Translations under genes and position numbers: made by a program
DNA from: Bacteroidales bacterium
Lineage (GTDB): Bacteria; Bacteroidota; Bacteroidia; Bacteroidales; JAAUTT01
NCBI GenBank assembly: GCA_025361285.1
Contig: JANYAP010000183.1
Coordinates: forward strand, 1 to 36,105
Length of the DNA: 36,105 nt
Reading direction: 5' to 3'
The notes under the pieces: model-generated
The model's database searches: none
Told to the model about the DNA's origin: nothing
The model's input: the letters and a program-made list of their open reading frames with translations, nothing else
Shown here: positions 19,022-26,957 of the stretch, piece after piece
How the letters are laid out: the number at the start of each line of letters is the position of its first letter
Numbering within the stretch: the first letter of the stretch is position 1

Positions 19022-19672
19022 TTAGTAGTAAACTACCAGCTTAGGCCTTTTGCTGCTTACTGAATAATCGCTTGAAGCTAACACAACCGAACGAAATGGA
19101 AACTCATCAACTAGTTTAAGCATAAAGCCATGGTTGTCAGATGGATGATTAATCATATCTTGAGCAATTGTAGAAATATCAATGGTATAAGATTGATACG
19201 ACAACCAACTTTTAGGAACGACGACATTTAAATTGATAGTTGTGGGCTGGTTGCTCCAACAAACACTATCTTCGTTCCATTTCCTAGTTATTTGGCTAAT
19301 TGTAAATGCATTATCGCCAGTATGTTCTGTAATATTTTGATAACTAAGAAAGTATAATGATAGCGTTGCTCGTTTAATGACGGTTTGAGCCGGAATAACG
19401 GTTAAATTAAATTCTATAAGCGATCGAGCGGTATCAAAAAAACCTCCATTAGTCCACGAGAACATGGTAAAATTGGCACTATTACCGAAGTTTTTGTTTG
19501 CCGTAATGCTTTCTATAATAGCATCTTTGCCGTTTGCACTATCGGGCTGAAACACTATTGCAATTTTAACGGTATCGGAAACCGATTCGTACCCAGACTC
19601 TTTTGTGCAACACGTGAGGATTGTGCTAAAAGTGCTGATAAATAATATGGTACAGAAAAAAAAATGTCGCAA
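19022..19672 (-). CDS. Lipoprotein with a DNRLRE-type domain
   Basis: A 216-residue lipoprotein. The signal peptide ends in a lipobox-like ILTCC (about 18-22), so acylation at Cys21 or Cys22 is expected. The rest is one beta-rich domain: an N-terminal strand with AIIESITANKNFGNS, then RSLIEFNLTVIPAQTVIKRATLSLYF, ITRKWNEDSVCWSNQPTT and a final LVDEFPFRSVVLASSDY..RPKLVVYY. The pattern of a roughly 160-residue domain starting D/E-x-x-I..N-x-N-x-G and ending R-P-x-L-x-V-x-Y is that of DNRLRE domains, common in secreted adhesive and carbohydrate-related proteins. It is the first of a series of minus-strand surface protein genes. The ligand is unknown. Confidence 0.75.
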   Translation of the reverse strand: MRHFFFCTILFISTFSTILTCCTKESGYESVSDTVKIAIVFQPDSANGKDAIIESITANKNFGNSANFTMFSWTNGGFFDTARSLIEFNLTVIPAQTVIKRATLSLYFLSYQNITEHTGDNAFTISQITRKWNEDSVCWSNQPTTINLNVVVPKSWLSYQSYTIDISTIAQDMINHPSDNHGFMLKLVDEFPFRSVVLASSDYSVSSKRPKLVVYY

Positions 19673-20545
19673 AAGTTCGGAAATTAATATAAAACAAACG
19701 ATTTGTTAACGTGGTAGTATTGTGCAATTTACCAAATTGTGTTTTTGTAATATTTGGCAATATTTCTATCCTTGCTAATCAAGAATGAATTGTTTACCGA
19801 TGCATCGGCAGCAATCATTCAATCAAACGGATCGCGAGTAAAATTAAAATTAATTGCCTGACTTATTATTTTTGATTCAATGCTATTACTACTGTAACAC
19901 AATCCTGTTTCGTTTAAAAACTATATTTCGGTTTTCGCAATTAGCGAAATGCAAACCCTACCCATTAATTAGCCCTAAGCCGCGCATGGTTAAACGATTT
20001 AGCCGCCCCGAATATAAGCAAATTAAATTGTTTAATGCAAATGTAATAAATTGTACGTAATACAAAATACGTAATCGAACGCTTTTTGTTCGTAATTTTA
20101 TCTAGCAGCCCCAAAAAACACCCTAATGTACAAACTAATCATGGGGGGTAGATTTTTAAAATATAGTAAACGTGGGTATAATAGACAAAAGTAATGCTAT
20201 TTATTGATTTAATTCCACATCAATTATTCGATATATTATTGAAATATTGATATTTATATGATATTCTTACGTTTTATAATGCCTTTTAAAATTCAGCTAA
20301 ATTTAAATTTTGATCAAACTTTCTATTAATTGGGTGTTTGAGATTATTTAGCATTACTTTTGTCTATTAGACCTAAACGTGTTATCTAATAACGGTTTTA
20401 TTTTGGATTGTGCTTAATGAAAGGGCTAAATTAGGGTGTATTGCGGCGCGATTTCTATACAATCTGCCAAGTTAGTAAGTAGTGATTTTAAACACGCAAT
20501 TTTCGATGTAGCCCGCATTCAATTTGAGCCGATTCTGGTGCTAAA
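19673..20545. other. 873-nt intergenic region with inverted repeats, no gene seen
   Basis: No reading frame here looks coding on either strand. The main structure is the 20180-20368 inverted-repeat pair, listed separately. CGAACGCTTTTTGT at 20076-20089 recurs at 21506-21519, before the next T9SS gene. GC content and codon-like patterning are low throughout. It could hold a decayed insertion or regulatory DNA for the surface protein island. Confidence 0.5.
20180..20368. repeat. Perfect 19-bp terminal inverted repeats around a 151-nt interval
   Basis: AATAGACAAAAGTAATGCT (20180-20198) is exactly complementary to 20350-20368. Similarity extends outwards: ACGTGGGT on the left and ACCTAAACGT on the right. 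The interior is AT-rich and has no open frame. Each arm contains TACTTTTG facing outwards (minus strand on the left, plus strand on the right), a match to the Bacteroidetes -7 TAnnTTTG box, but neither has TTTG at the right distance. Confidence 0.7.
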
Positions 20546-21484
20546 TCACTCTTTAATTATTTTTGTTGTATGGATTCCATTACGACTCTTCAATTTTAAA
20601 ATATATAAACCTTTAGGTAAATAAGAAATATCAATCTTTCCATTTTCTCTAATATCAAGTATTTTCAATAAATTGCTGTTTGCTGAATATACTTCGACTA
20701 CACTAAACTGATTATTTTCTATTTGCAGATAGCCTTTTGTTGGATTAGGATAAACAAATAATGGCTCCACATTTTCTGCATTAGCAACATTATTCGTTGC
20801 ATTTACACGAAAATCAACATCATATATACCAGTTTGAATTACTTCTCTATAATCTTTGAATGAAAACTTTAGTTTGTAATCCCCTGATGCTAAGATTCCA
20901 AGATTAATAGAATCAGTTTTTGGAGCACTCAAACATTTTATATAACTATCATATTTTCCACTCACATAAATAATATTACTCTTAATACTATCCTTTTCAA
21001 GGTTGTAGCCACAATTCCATGCGCCTAAAGAAGTAAAAAAGTAAACCGAATCTGATTGATAAAGGTTAACAGGTTTTAAATAAACACTATCTATGGGTAA
21101 AACTGAGAAATTAACAGTGTCAATTTCTTTTATTGTATATGGATTTGAATAAGAATTAATTACACTGTATATGATTCTATTTTGACCACTCTCCAATTTA
21201 CCCAATAGCAAAGTGTCGTGAACATTAAACAGACATTTAGCATTACTATCAAAGGTACCACTTATGAAATACGTATTATACGTTACGCTGTCTAACTTTG
21301 ATGAATATGTACACCCGCCACCTAAAGCATTAATATAACACGATATTTTAACGTTTACATTTTCATTTAAAACAGAATTTTGCGGCAATACTCTTAAACT
21401 ATCTATCACAAGTGTTTGGCTAAATAATTCTATCACAAACAAATTGAAGATTAAAAAAAACATTAATTTTTTAGTTGGGTTCAT
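20546..21484 (-). CDS. Secreted T9SS protein with a duplicated 100-residue domain
   Basis: A 312-residue secreted protein. A signal peptide (KKLMFFLIFNLFVIELFSQ, about 5-23) leads into two tandem beta-rich repeats of exactly 100 residues. GGGCTY..DSVTYNTYFISGTFDSNAKCL (55-85) corresponds to AWNCGY..DSIKSNIIYVSGKYDSYIKCL (155-185), with cysteines C58/C84 and C158/C184 in register, so each repeat probably has one disulfide. A short linker leads to a type A T9SS sorting domain from FVYPNPTKGYLQI (about 243) to ISYLPKGLYILKLKS..TTKIIKE, the signal for export through the T9SS and surface attachment or release. The domain family is not recognised. Confidence 0.82.
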   Translation of the reverse strand: MNPTKKLMFFLIFNLFVIELFSQTLVIDSLRVLPQNSVLNENVNVKISCYINALGGGCTYSSKLDSVTYNTYFISGTFDSNAKCLFNVHDTLLLGKLESGQNRIIYSVINSYSNPYTIKEIDTVNFSVLPIDSVYLKPVNLYQSDSVYFFTSLGAWNCGYNLEKDSIKSNIIYVSGKYDSYIKCLSAPKTDSINLGILASGDYKLKFSFKDYREVIQTGIYDVDFRVNATNNVANAENVEPLFVYPNPTKGYLQIENNQFSVVEVYSANSNLLKILDIRENGKIDISYLPKGLYILKLKSRNGIHTTKIIKE

Positions 21485-21523
21485 AATATTAATTTTTAAT
21501 GGTAGCGAACGCTTTTTGTATTA

Positions 21524-21614
21524 TGCCACAGATTAACAGATTGTTAAATATTAAAAATGCTAATATAATCTGACAATCTGTGGCAATTTTCATTTTATAA
21601 ATGGACTGTAATTA
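21524..21614. repeat. ATGCCACAGATT element, copy A
   Basis: TGCCACAGATT (21524-21534) faces AATCTGTGGCA (21575-21585). The right arm is followed by a tail, ATTTTCATTTTAT..TGGAC..TAATTA, to about 21614. Copy B at 33254-33334 shares both arms and the tail, with about six differences in the last 34 nt. Here it separates two T9SS genes, just upstream of the 20546-21484 gene. Confidence 0.8.
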
Positions 21615-21623
21615 ACACTAATA

Positions 21624-23258
21624 TCATTCCTTAACTAACTTATCAACAAACACTTTGCCAGTATCAATAAGCTTTACGATATAAATGCCTTGTGGAAGGT
21701 ATGTTATATCTATTTGATCTGAAATAGATTGGTTAACCACCATTTTACCTTGCAAATCGTATATTGCAATAATTGCATCTGAAGAATAGCCTGAAGGGAT
21801 ATACAACTTGTCCGAAGCGGGGTTAGGGTAACAATTTAGTTTCAAGCTTGAAGTTTGATTAAGTTGTTTTATATCAGTCATTTTAAGAAATGGTTTGCCA
21901 TCTTCCCAATTTGCTACAACTTGTTTTCCAAACCAGTTTAAATCCCCAAGTGGGTAATCGTCGGATCCTGCGTATAAAATAGCATGATTCGTTGGCATCA
22001 AATTAAAAGGTAATGGCCAAATGAAATCGCCATTTGATTCTCCTGAAGGATGCCAAATATTTGCAAATGGATAATCAATATCTCTTTTGGAGTTAGGCAA
22101 GAAGTTATTAGCTCTATTCTTAAACATATTGGTGAATGCGTCTTGAGGGATATCTCCCATAGCAAATTGAGGATCGAATGAAGTTCCATTTTCTTGAAGA
22201 AAATTATTGTAAAAATCCCAGTTGTATTTTTTGGCGTAGTTATTGTTGGTTGGAGCAATAAAGGGTTGTATGGTGATGTTGTTTAAATTAGCAAATGCAA
22301 GAACAGTAGGGTCGTTCATTTTCAAATTATTGAAAATATTCACTTCCCTGCTTTTTGTTGAATCGAGAATATGGGGAAATATTGCAATATCGCCACAGAG
22401 GGTATCAGTTATTCCTGGCCCCGACCAGTCGTTCCAGTCTCCATAATATGTATAGTCGTCGGCAGGGAAATGGCGTACACCAACATATCCTCGGATTTGT
22501 GTATTGTAGAATATATTATTTTTTACGGTAAAGCTTTTACTCCAAGTTGGCCAATATGTTTCGCCCCAAGTATTGCAATAAGTGTTATGGTTGATAAATT
22601 CGGAACTGTTAGGGCCTACAAGACCAATATTAAACATACTACCACACAGAAAAAATGTGTTATTGTAGCTTTTATAGACGACACTATCTCCGAAACCTAC
22701 ATTTCCAATACCACCCCAGCTCATCCATGGTTGAGCGCTTAAATTGAATACAATATTATTTTTCTGTATAATCGTTAAGCCATTATTACCAATGGTTTCC
22801 AATATTTGGCTTGCTCCTTGTATAATGCAATTGTCAATAGTAATGCTGATATTTGGAGTGTCGATTGAAACAACTGCTCCTATTTGGTTTATGTCATTAG
22901 CATAACCCATCATTCCCAAATTTGTTAATGTGCAATTAGCTGCAATAGTAAATAAATGCTTGGCATTACTTTCTACTGTTGTTGAATTGTACTTTACTAC
23001 GGCAGGAATCTCATTGGAGGGTTCTGTTTCGCCTATAATTGTTGTTGGTAAGGTTAGTTTTACCACTTCAGTAATAAGGTATTCTCCACCTCGCTTCAAA
23101 ACCAGCGTTTCTCCTGGGTGTGAGGCAACAGCATCAATCAATGTGTTTTCTCCAGGGTCAACAATAAATTCAGCTTGCGAATATGTGAGTCCAACACTCG
23201 TTTTTGCAAAAAAAATAAAAAGTAATGCAATACTTTTAAGCCTTATAATTGCTTTCAT
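21624..23258 (-). CDS. Secreted T9SS protein with a right-handed beta-helix
   Basis: A 544-residue secreted protein. The signal peptide (LKSIALLFIFFAKTSVGLTYS) is followed by AEFIVDPGENTLIDAVASHPGETLVLKRGGEYLI, the usual opening of parallel beta-helix proteins (NTL..AV....G.TI.L..G.Y). Then come repeated strand-turn units such as IDNCIIQGASQIL, IQKNNIVFNLS and VKNNIFYNTQIRGY (about 120-270). This matches pectate-lyase-like or DUF4957-type surface proteins that bind or cleave acidic polysaccharides; no catalytic residues can be assigned. Residues 300-460 contain a second, less regular part with many aromatics. The last 73 or so residues are a T9SS type A sorting domain (LNCYPNPASDKLYIPS..ITYLPQGIYIVKL..VFVDKLVKE). 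Confidence 0.83.
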   Translation of the reverse strand: MKAIIRLKSIALLFIFFAKTSVGLTYSQAEFIVDPGENTLIDAVASHPGETLVLKRGGEYLITEVVKLTLPTTIIGETEPSNEIPAVVKYNSTTVESNAKHLFTIAANCTLTNLGMMGYANDINQIGAVVSIDTPNISITIDNCIIQGASQILETIGNNGLTIIQKNNIVFNLSAQPWMSWGGIGNVGFGDSVVYKSYNNTFFLCGSMFNIGLVGPNSSEFINHNTYCNTWGETYWPTWSKSFTVKNNIFYNTQIRGYVGVRHFPADDYTYYGDWNDWSGPGITDTLCGDIAIFPHILDSTKSREVNIFNNLKMNDPTVLAFANLNNITIQPFIAPTNNNYAKKYNWDFYNNFLQENGTSFDPQFAMGDIPQDAFTNMFKNRANNFLPNSKRDIDYPFANIWHPSGESNGDFIWPLPFNLMPTNHAILYAGSDDYPLGDLNWFGKQVVANWEDGKPFLKMTDIKQLNQTSSLKLNCYPNPASDKLYIPSGYSSDAIIAIYDLQGKMVVNQSISDQIDITYLPQGIYIVKLIDTGKVFVDKLVKE

Positions 23259-23276
23259 TTCACAATCTTTTTAAAT

Positions 23277-24854
23277 TTATACTTCAACATTTTCAAACAG
23301 TTTAATTATTTCGCTTTGCATTAATGCTCGGTTATATATTTTTACGTCGTCGATTCTGCCTGGTGTAAAATCGAATGTAGGCCTACTATATCTGGGTGTT
23401 TTTCCTATATTTATATCTGAGTTGAATCTCCTGAAATTGCCGTTAGCCCTCATTTGTATAGTTAATTCGCCATTAATATAAAGCTTTGTTGTTTGTCCAT
23501 CGTATGTTCCAACAACAAAGTACCATTTATATAATTCGTACTTTTCGAAATTAGATTTCGGATCGGTACCTGCCACTATTTGAAAAATACCATTTACTGT
23601 TGTTATATAAAATACAAATTGTCGCTTATCCACTTCTCCTGTTACGCTCGAATATAAATTACCAATAATACTTATACCGTATTGATATCCTGAATAAAAC
23701 GAAGTTTCTTTGCCAACTAAAATATTTTCGCCATTACCTTTAAAAGAGGTTGTATAATACCATGCACACAACGATATTTGTTGACTTGGATTAAGCATAG
23801 GCGAACTTTTTACAGTAACATAATCGGTAGTTCCATTTAAATCGAGCGCTGTATTAACTTCGTTTAATGCACCTGCGCCATACAATCCTAATCCCCAATA
23901 CTTTCCATTGTTTTGGTTTCCGCTATAATCCAACACATCGCCATCGAACTTATAATAAGCTACTAAACCATCGTAAAGCGAATTTTTCTCCAACACCACT
24001 ACCAATGGTCCTTTGTCCTGAGCTCGGTAGTGCAACCGAAGTTGTTCCTTTGTAAATGTTTTTCGGTAGGTTATATATCTATCCTTTGTAATTTCGATGG
24101 TAAAGTTGTTATGTCGCTCGGGCAACGATATTTTAGTTGTAATACCTAACGTGTCGTAATTGTTATTCCCTTCAATAGTTCTTGAAAGGAAGGAGTTAAG
24201 TTTACCCGAATAAACCAAAGTAGCATTGTTATATACTGCCGAATCGTTATATATTGATATATAAGCATTTGATGTTTTGTAGTTTTTAAACGTATCGTTA
24301 AATGCGAATGCGCCTAAGCGAAAATCGAATGTTTCGGAAATGTTGTAATTAAATGAAGTATATCCGAAATCTTCGGGTCGGCTATCGGCTGTACTAAGTA
24401 CTTGGGGTGTTAGCGTTGAAGTAGCATTTCTTGTTACTGTAATTGTCAATGGAAGTGAGGTTTGTACTATTTGAGCTTTAACCGATTCCATTTTTGGCGA
24501 GGCGTAAACAACGTTATCGCACGCATCGAGTATAACGAATTCACATATTTTGTAACCTCCTTCGGCAATTGCAATTGGCTTACTAACGTAATATCCATTC
24601 ATACAGTATATTTCAATTTTCTCGGTTTTTATTACAACATTACCTTGTAAATCTTCCACGGTAACTACGGCATTTGTAATGCCTTGTATATAACCACTAT
24701 CGGAGGCTGATTTTATATAGCTTGTAGATGGAGAAACCGAAAATGTAAATTCGATATTGCCTTGTACTTTTTCCTCGTTGTTAGCTTTATTGCACGAAAC
24801 TAATGCAAGTGCTAGCATTGCGAATATTTGTGCGATGAGGATAAGCAATTTCAT
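23277..24854 (-). CDS. Lipoprotein with a C-terminal LamG-type domain
   Basis: A 525-residue surface lipoprotein. Signal peptide LLILIAQIFAMLALALVSC has its lipobox at about C21. Residues 30-300 are beta-rich, with an N-terminal part (IEFTFSVSPSTSYIKSAS..VTVEDLQGNVV, then ISIAEGGYKICEFVILDA-like strand alternation) similar in style to Bacteroidetes DUF4493/fimbrillin-like lipoproteins, although no family is certain. Residues about 305-525 form a LamG/concanavalin A-like domain: DGLVAYYKFDGDVLDYSGNQNNG, ALDLNGTTDYVTV, ISLCAWYYTT, WYFVVGTYDGQTTKLYINGE and GRIDDVKIYNRALMQSEI, the family's hallmark ending. LamG domains bind sugars or proteins. It sits 18 nt upstream of the beta-helix gene, so the two are probably co-expressed. 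Confidence 0.85.
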   Translation of the reverse strand: MKLLILIAQIFAMLALALVSCNKANNEEKVQGNIEFTFSVSPSTSYIKSASDSGYIQGITNAVVTVEDLQGNVVIKTEKIEIYCMNGYYVSKPIAIAEGGYKICEFVILDACDNVVYASPKMESVKAQIVQTSLPLTITVTRNATSTLTPQVLSTADSRPEDFGYTSFNYNISETFDFRLGAFAFNDTFKNYKTSNAYISIYNDSAVYNNATLVYSGKLNSFLSRTIEGNNNYDTLGITTKISLPERHNNFTIEITKDRYITYRKTFTKEQLRLHYRAQDKGPLVVVLEKNSLYDGLVAYYKFDGDVLDYSGNQNNGKYWGLGLYGAGALNEVNTALDLNGTTDYVTVKSSPMLNPSQQISLCAWYYTTSFKGNGENILVGKETSFYSGYQYGISIIGNLYSSVTGEVDKRQFVFYITTVNGIFQIVAGTDPKSNFEKYELYKWYFVVGTYDGQTTKLYINGELTIQMRANGNFRRFNSDINIGKTPRYSRPTFDFTPGRIDDVKIYNRALMQSEIIKLFENVEV

Positions 24855-24899
24855 TGATAGTTATTTTCGTTTAATTAATATTTGCCGTTTATATGAAAT

Positions 24900-25817
24900 T
24901 TACTTTACTACGAGCAATTTGTATGTAGTGTATTGATAATCATTAAGTATGCGCACATAGTATATTCCATCGACAAAAGATCGTAAATCTATTTTTATAT
25001 CGCTATGCGCCTTATATTCCGACGATAGAACATAACCTTGTGCCGATAATACTTCAACAGTAAAAGGATGTTCATTCTCTGAAGTTATAGTTATGTAATC
25101 GGATGCAGGATTGGGGAAGATTTCAAATTTCTCTTTATCAGTTATCGAATTAACTCCATTGCCTTCGTCTACACTACCCCAATAAAAACATTTGCTTAAG
25201 CTTTTATTATCAGTTATGTAAAGTAAGCCGTTGTTATTGTATGAACATAACAAAGTGCGGATAGTGCTTGGTCCACATAGTGGACGAGGTATGATGCTAG
25301 TTATCAATCCATTAATTGCACCAACGCCTTCAATCCAATCGGCTTCATTAGTAAATCTTATTCTTTTATGTAGCTCATTATTAATAGTAATCGAATCTAT
25401 TGTATCAACAATGCAACTATAATAAGAAATATCAACAGTTTCTTTAATGTTAACACTAAAATCATACAATAACGTTTCAATGTTATAATTTGATTGTTCT
25501 TTAAAGTAAACTTGCTGAGCAGCAATATCTTCGCGAATAAAACCAACAAGGTTCCAGTATTTCGATGATGTATCGGTTTGTGATACCAGTTTTTTGTAAA
25601 CTGTTTCACCTATGGTAGTATCGGTAGATATTTTAAATACTTCAGTAGTTATCGATGTGGTTTCAATTGTATTGCTATCGAGGCACTTTAAAAAACGAAT
25701 TTCAGTTTGTTTAAGCACATTCCATCTATTACCTTCTACCACAAGTGGTTTATAGGTTTGGCTATGAAGGATACCTACAAGAAATACAAACGAAAGTTGA
25801 AGTAAAGTTTTTTTCAT
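24900..25817 (-). CDS. Secreted protein with a T9SS type A sorting domain
   Basis: A 305-residue protein. Signal peptide LLQLSFVFLVGILHSQ is followed by a domain opening with VEGNRWNVLKQ and containing ETVYKKLVSQ, WNLVGFIREDIAAQQVYFKEQ and ETLLYDFSVNIKETVDI. This order (W-x-V, then VYYR-like strand, then LLYDF) is often seen in Bacteroidetes secreted proteins of unknown function. CGPSTIRTLLCSYNNNGLLY (about 208-227) has a likely disulfide. The final 75 residues are a type A sorting domain (FEIFPNPASDYITITSE..IDLRSFVDGIYYVRILN..TTYKLLVVK). It is the most upstream intact T9SS gene of the island, 45 nt before the LamG lipoprotein gene. Confidence 0.8.
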   Translation of the reverse strand: MKKTLLQLSFVFLVGILHSQTYKPLVVEGNRWNVLKQTEIRFLKCLDSNTIETTSITTEVFKISTDTTIGETVYKKLVSQTDTSSKYWNLVGFIREDIAAQQVYFKEQSNYNIETLLYDFSVNIKETVDISYYSCIVDTIDSITINNELHKRIRFTNEADWIEGVGAINGLITSIIPRPLCGPSTIRTLLCSYNNNGLLYITDNKSLSKCFYWGSVDEGNGVNSITDKEKFEIFPNPASDYITITSENEHPFTVEVLSAQGYVLSSEYKAHSDIKIDLRSFVDGIYYVRILNDYQYTTYKLLVVK

Positions 25818-25854
25818 GGATGGTTGGATTTGAATTATGTAAAAAAACTAATGG

Positions 25855-26012
25855 TTAGTATTTTATAATTTTGATGTTTATAGTTGATACAGAAGTTTTT
25901 AACATTACCACGTATATGCCTGAGGCTAACTCCGTAATGTCAATAACCTGATTTTCAGTTACTGACTGCATTTTCTTCCACTCAAAAGGCTTTTAAGTAA
26001 TAACTTTTTCAT
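25855..26012 (-). pseudogene. Internally deleted T9SS gene remnant
   Basis: On the minus strand, ATG at 26012 begins MKKLLLKSLLSGRKCSQ and then stops (TAA), the start of a signal peptide cut off before its hydrophobic core. One frame over, and running to TAA at 25855-25857, is a clean T9SS type A sorting-domain end: KPFEWKKMQSVTENQ, IDITELASGIYVVMLK, then STINIKIIKY. The body of the gene is missing and the two ends are joined out of frame. This is best explained by an internal deletion of a secreted-protein gene. The rest of the 340-nt gap (25818-26157) holds nothing recognisable. Confidence 0.7.
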
Positions 26013-26157
26013 AGTTAGGAATTTAAATTGTTGATAATTAAGTTGTTCATTTTATTATACGAATCGATGAAATTTTAACATGCCACGCTTGATAGGAAAC
26101 ATCCTAAATAAGCAATCTGCAAAGGAATCCGCATTAGGAGTTTATGTTGACCAAAGC

Positions 26158-26820
26158 TTACTTTTTATAAGCAAACTCTGTAATAATCAATTTGTTGGTT
26201 CTTTCAATCTTTATCCAGCCATACTTATTAATCCCTTTGGCAGAAAATTTAAATCCTAAATACTTTGGGGATTTTATATTAACCCATTTACCATAACCGC
26301 CCATCGGCGATTTATTATTATCGTAGAAATACAATTTACGCTCCGAACTCCAATTATTTCGTTTACTTATTGTATCATTCAGGTTTAATGTATCTATGAA
26401 ACATCTCATGCCTGAAGATAGGTCATCGATAACCTTTTCTGCCAATATCTCAAATGAATCGCTAGTTGCAACCTGATAATACTGGAAAAAAGCAGGCATA
26501 CAATCAATAAGTATATTTGGATCATCTGATTGCGGACAGCATTCTGCGTATGGAGTATCGTTTAAATCTCCAACACTAAGAATTAAATCGTATATTCCAT
26601 CGCCATTAATATCAATCGAGTCGGAACCTGCCATTTCCCAACAGCCAATTTGTTTTAAATTCACAGAAAACCCTGGTGAATATACCTTATGAGTATAGCT
26701 TTCATCATAAGCACCAGCTAAAACCAAGTCGGCTGAACTTTTACTGTAGTGGCCAAGCGTTTCTTTAATGCACGAAACAACCACTAAAATTAAAATGCTT
26801 GTAAAAATAATCTTTCGCAT
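26158..26820 (-). CDS. Lipoprotein of unknown function under a putative ECF promoter
   Basis: A 220-residue lipoprotein with a short signal peptide and lipobox ILVVVSC (C17). The mature part contains IDINGDGIYDL (about 72-82), a Ca2+-binding-loop-like D-x-N-x-D-G-x-x-D motif as in FG-GAP and dockerin-type repeats. It also has a cysteine-rich section (ECCPQSDDPNILIDC, with further Cys at about 60 and 140) and a C-terminal beta-rich part (GYGKWVNIKSPKYLGFKFSAKGINKYGWIKIER), where the last stretch resembles the KYGWI..I motif of many Bacteroidetes secreted proteins. The domain family is not recognised. It follows the sigma-factor operon on the same strand and has its own copy of the ECF-like promoter about 95 nt upstream of the ATG. 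Confidence 0.75.
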   Translation of the reverse strand: MRKIIFTSILILVVVSCIKETLGHYSKSSADLVLAGAYDESYTHKVYSPGFSVNLKQIGCWEMAGSDSIDINGDGIYDLILSVGDLNDTPYAECCPQSDDPNILIDCMPAFFQYYQVATSDSFEILAEKVIDDLSSGMRCFIDTLNLNDTISKRNNWSSERKLYFYDNNKSPMGGYGKWVNIKSPKYLGFKFSAKGINKYGWIKIERTNKLIITEFAYKK

Positions 26821-26913
26821 AGTTTTTTATTATTAATTGTAGGTTACAAATTGCTTATAATAAGTCATAAACCTATTCTCACAACTCTATTTAGCTAAAA
26901 ATATGAACCTTTA

Positions 26914-26950
26914 TTTATAAGACGCAGCAATTAAAAAACGTTCCCGAAAA
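26914..26950 (-). promoter_or_regulatory. Putative ECF sigma promoter for the 26820 lipoprotein gene
   Basis: On the minus strand the element reads TTTTCGGGAACGTTTT, 8 nt, TGCGTCTTATAAA. The GGAAC (26944-26940) and CGTC (26924-26921) are separated by 15 nt, fitting -35 and -10 boxes of ECF sigma promoters. Both blocks and their spacing are identical to the copy at 29237-29273 over the sigma gene. Transcription would start near 26914 and reach the lipoprotein ATG after a leader of about 95 nt. Confidence 0.7.
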
Positions 26951-26957
26951 AAACGAA

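Noticed and set aside
19854-20060. A 68-codon plus-strand frame in the 873-nt gap
   Set aside because: Low-complexity composition, no family likeness, and the region lacks coding patterning.
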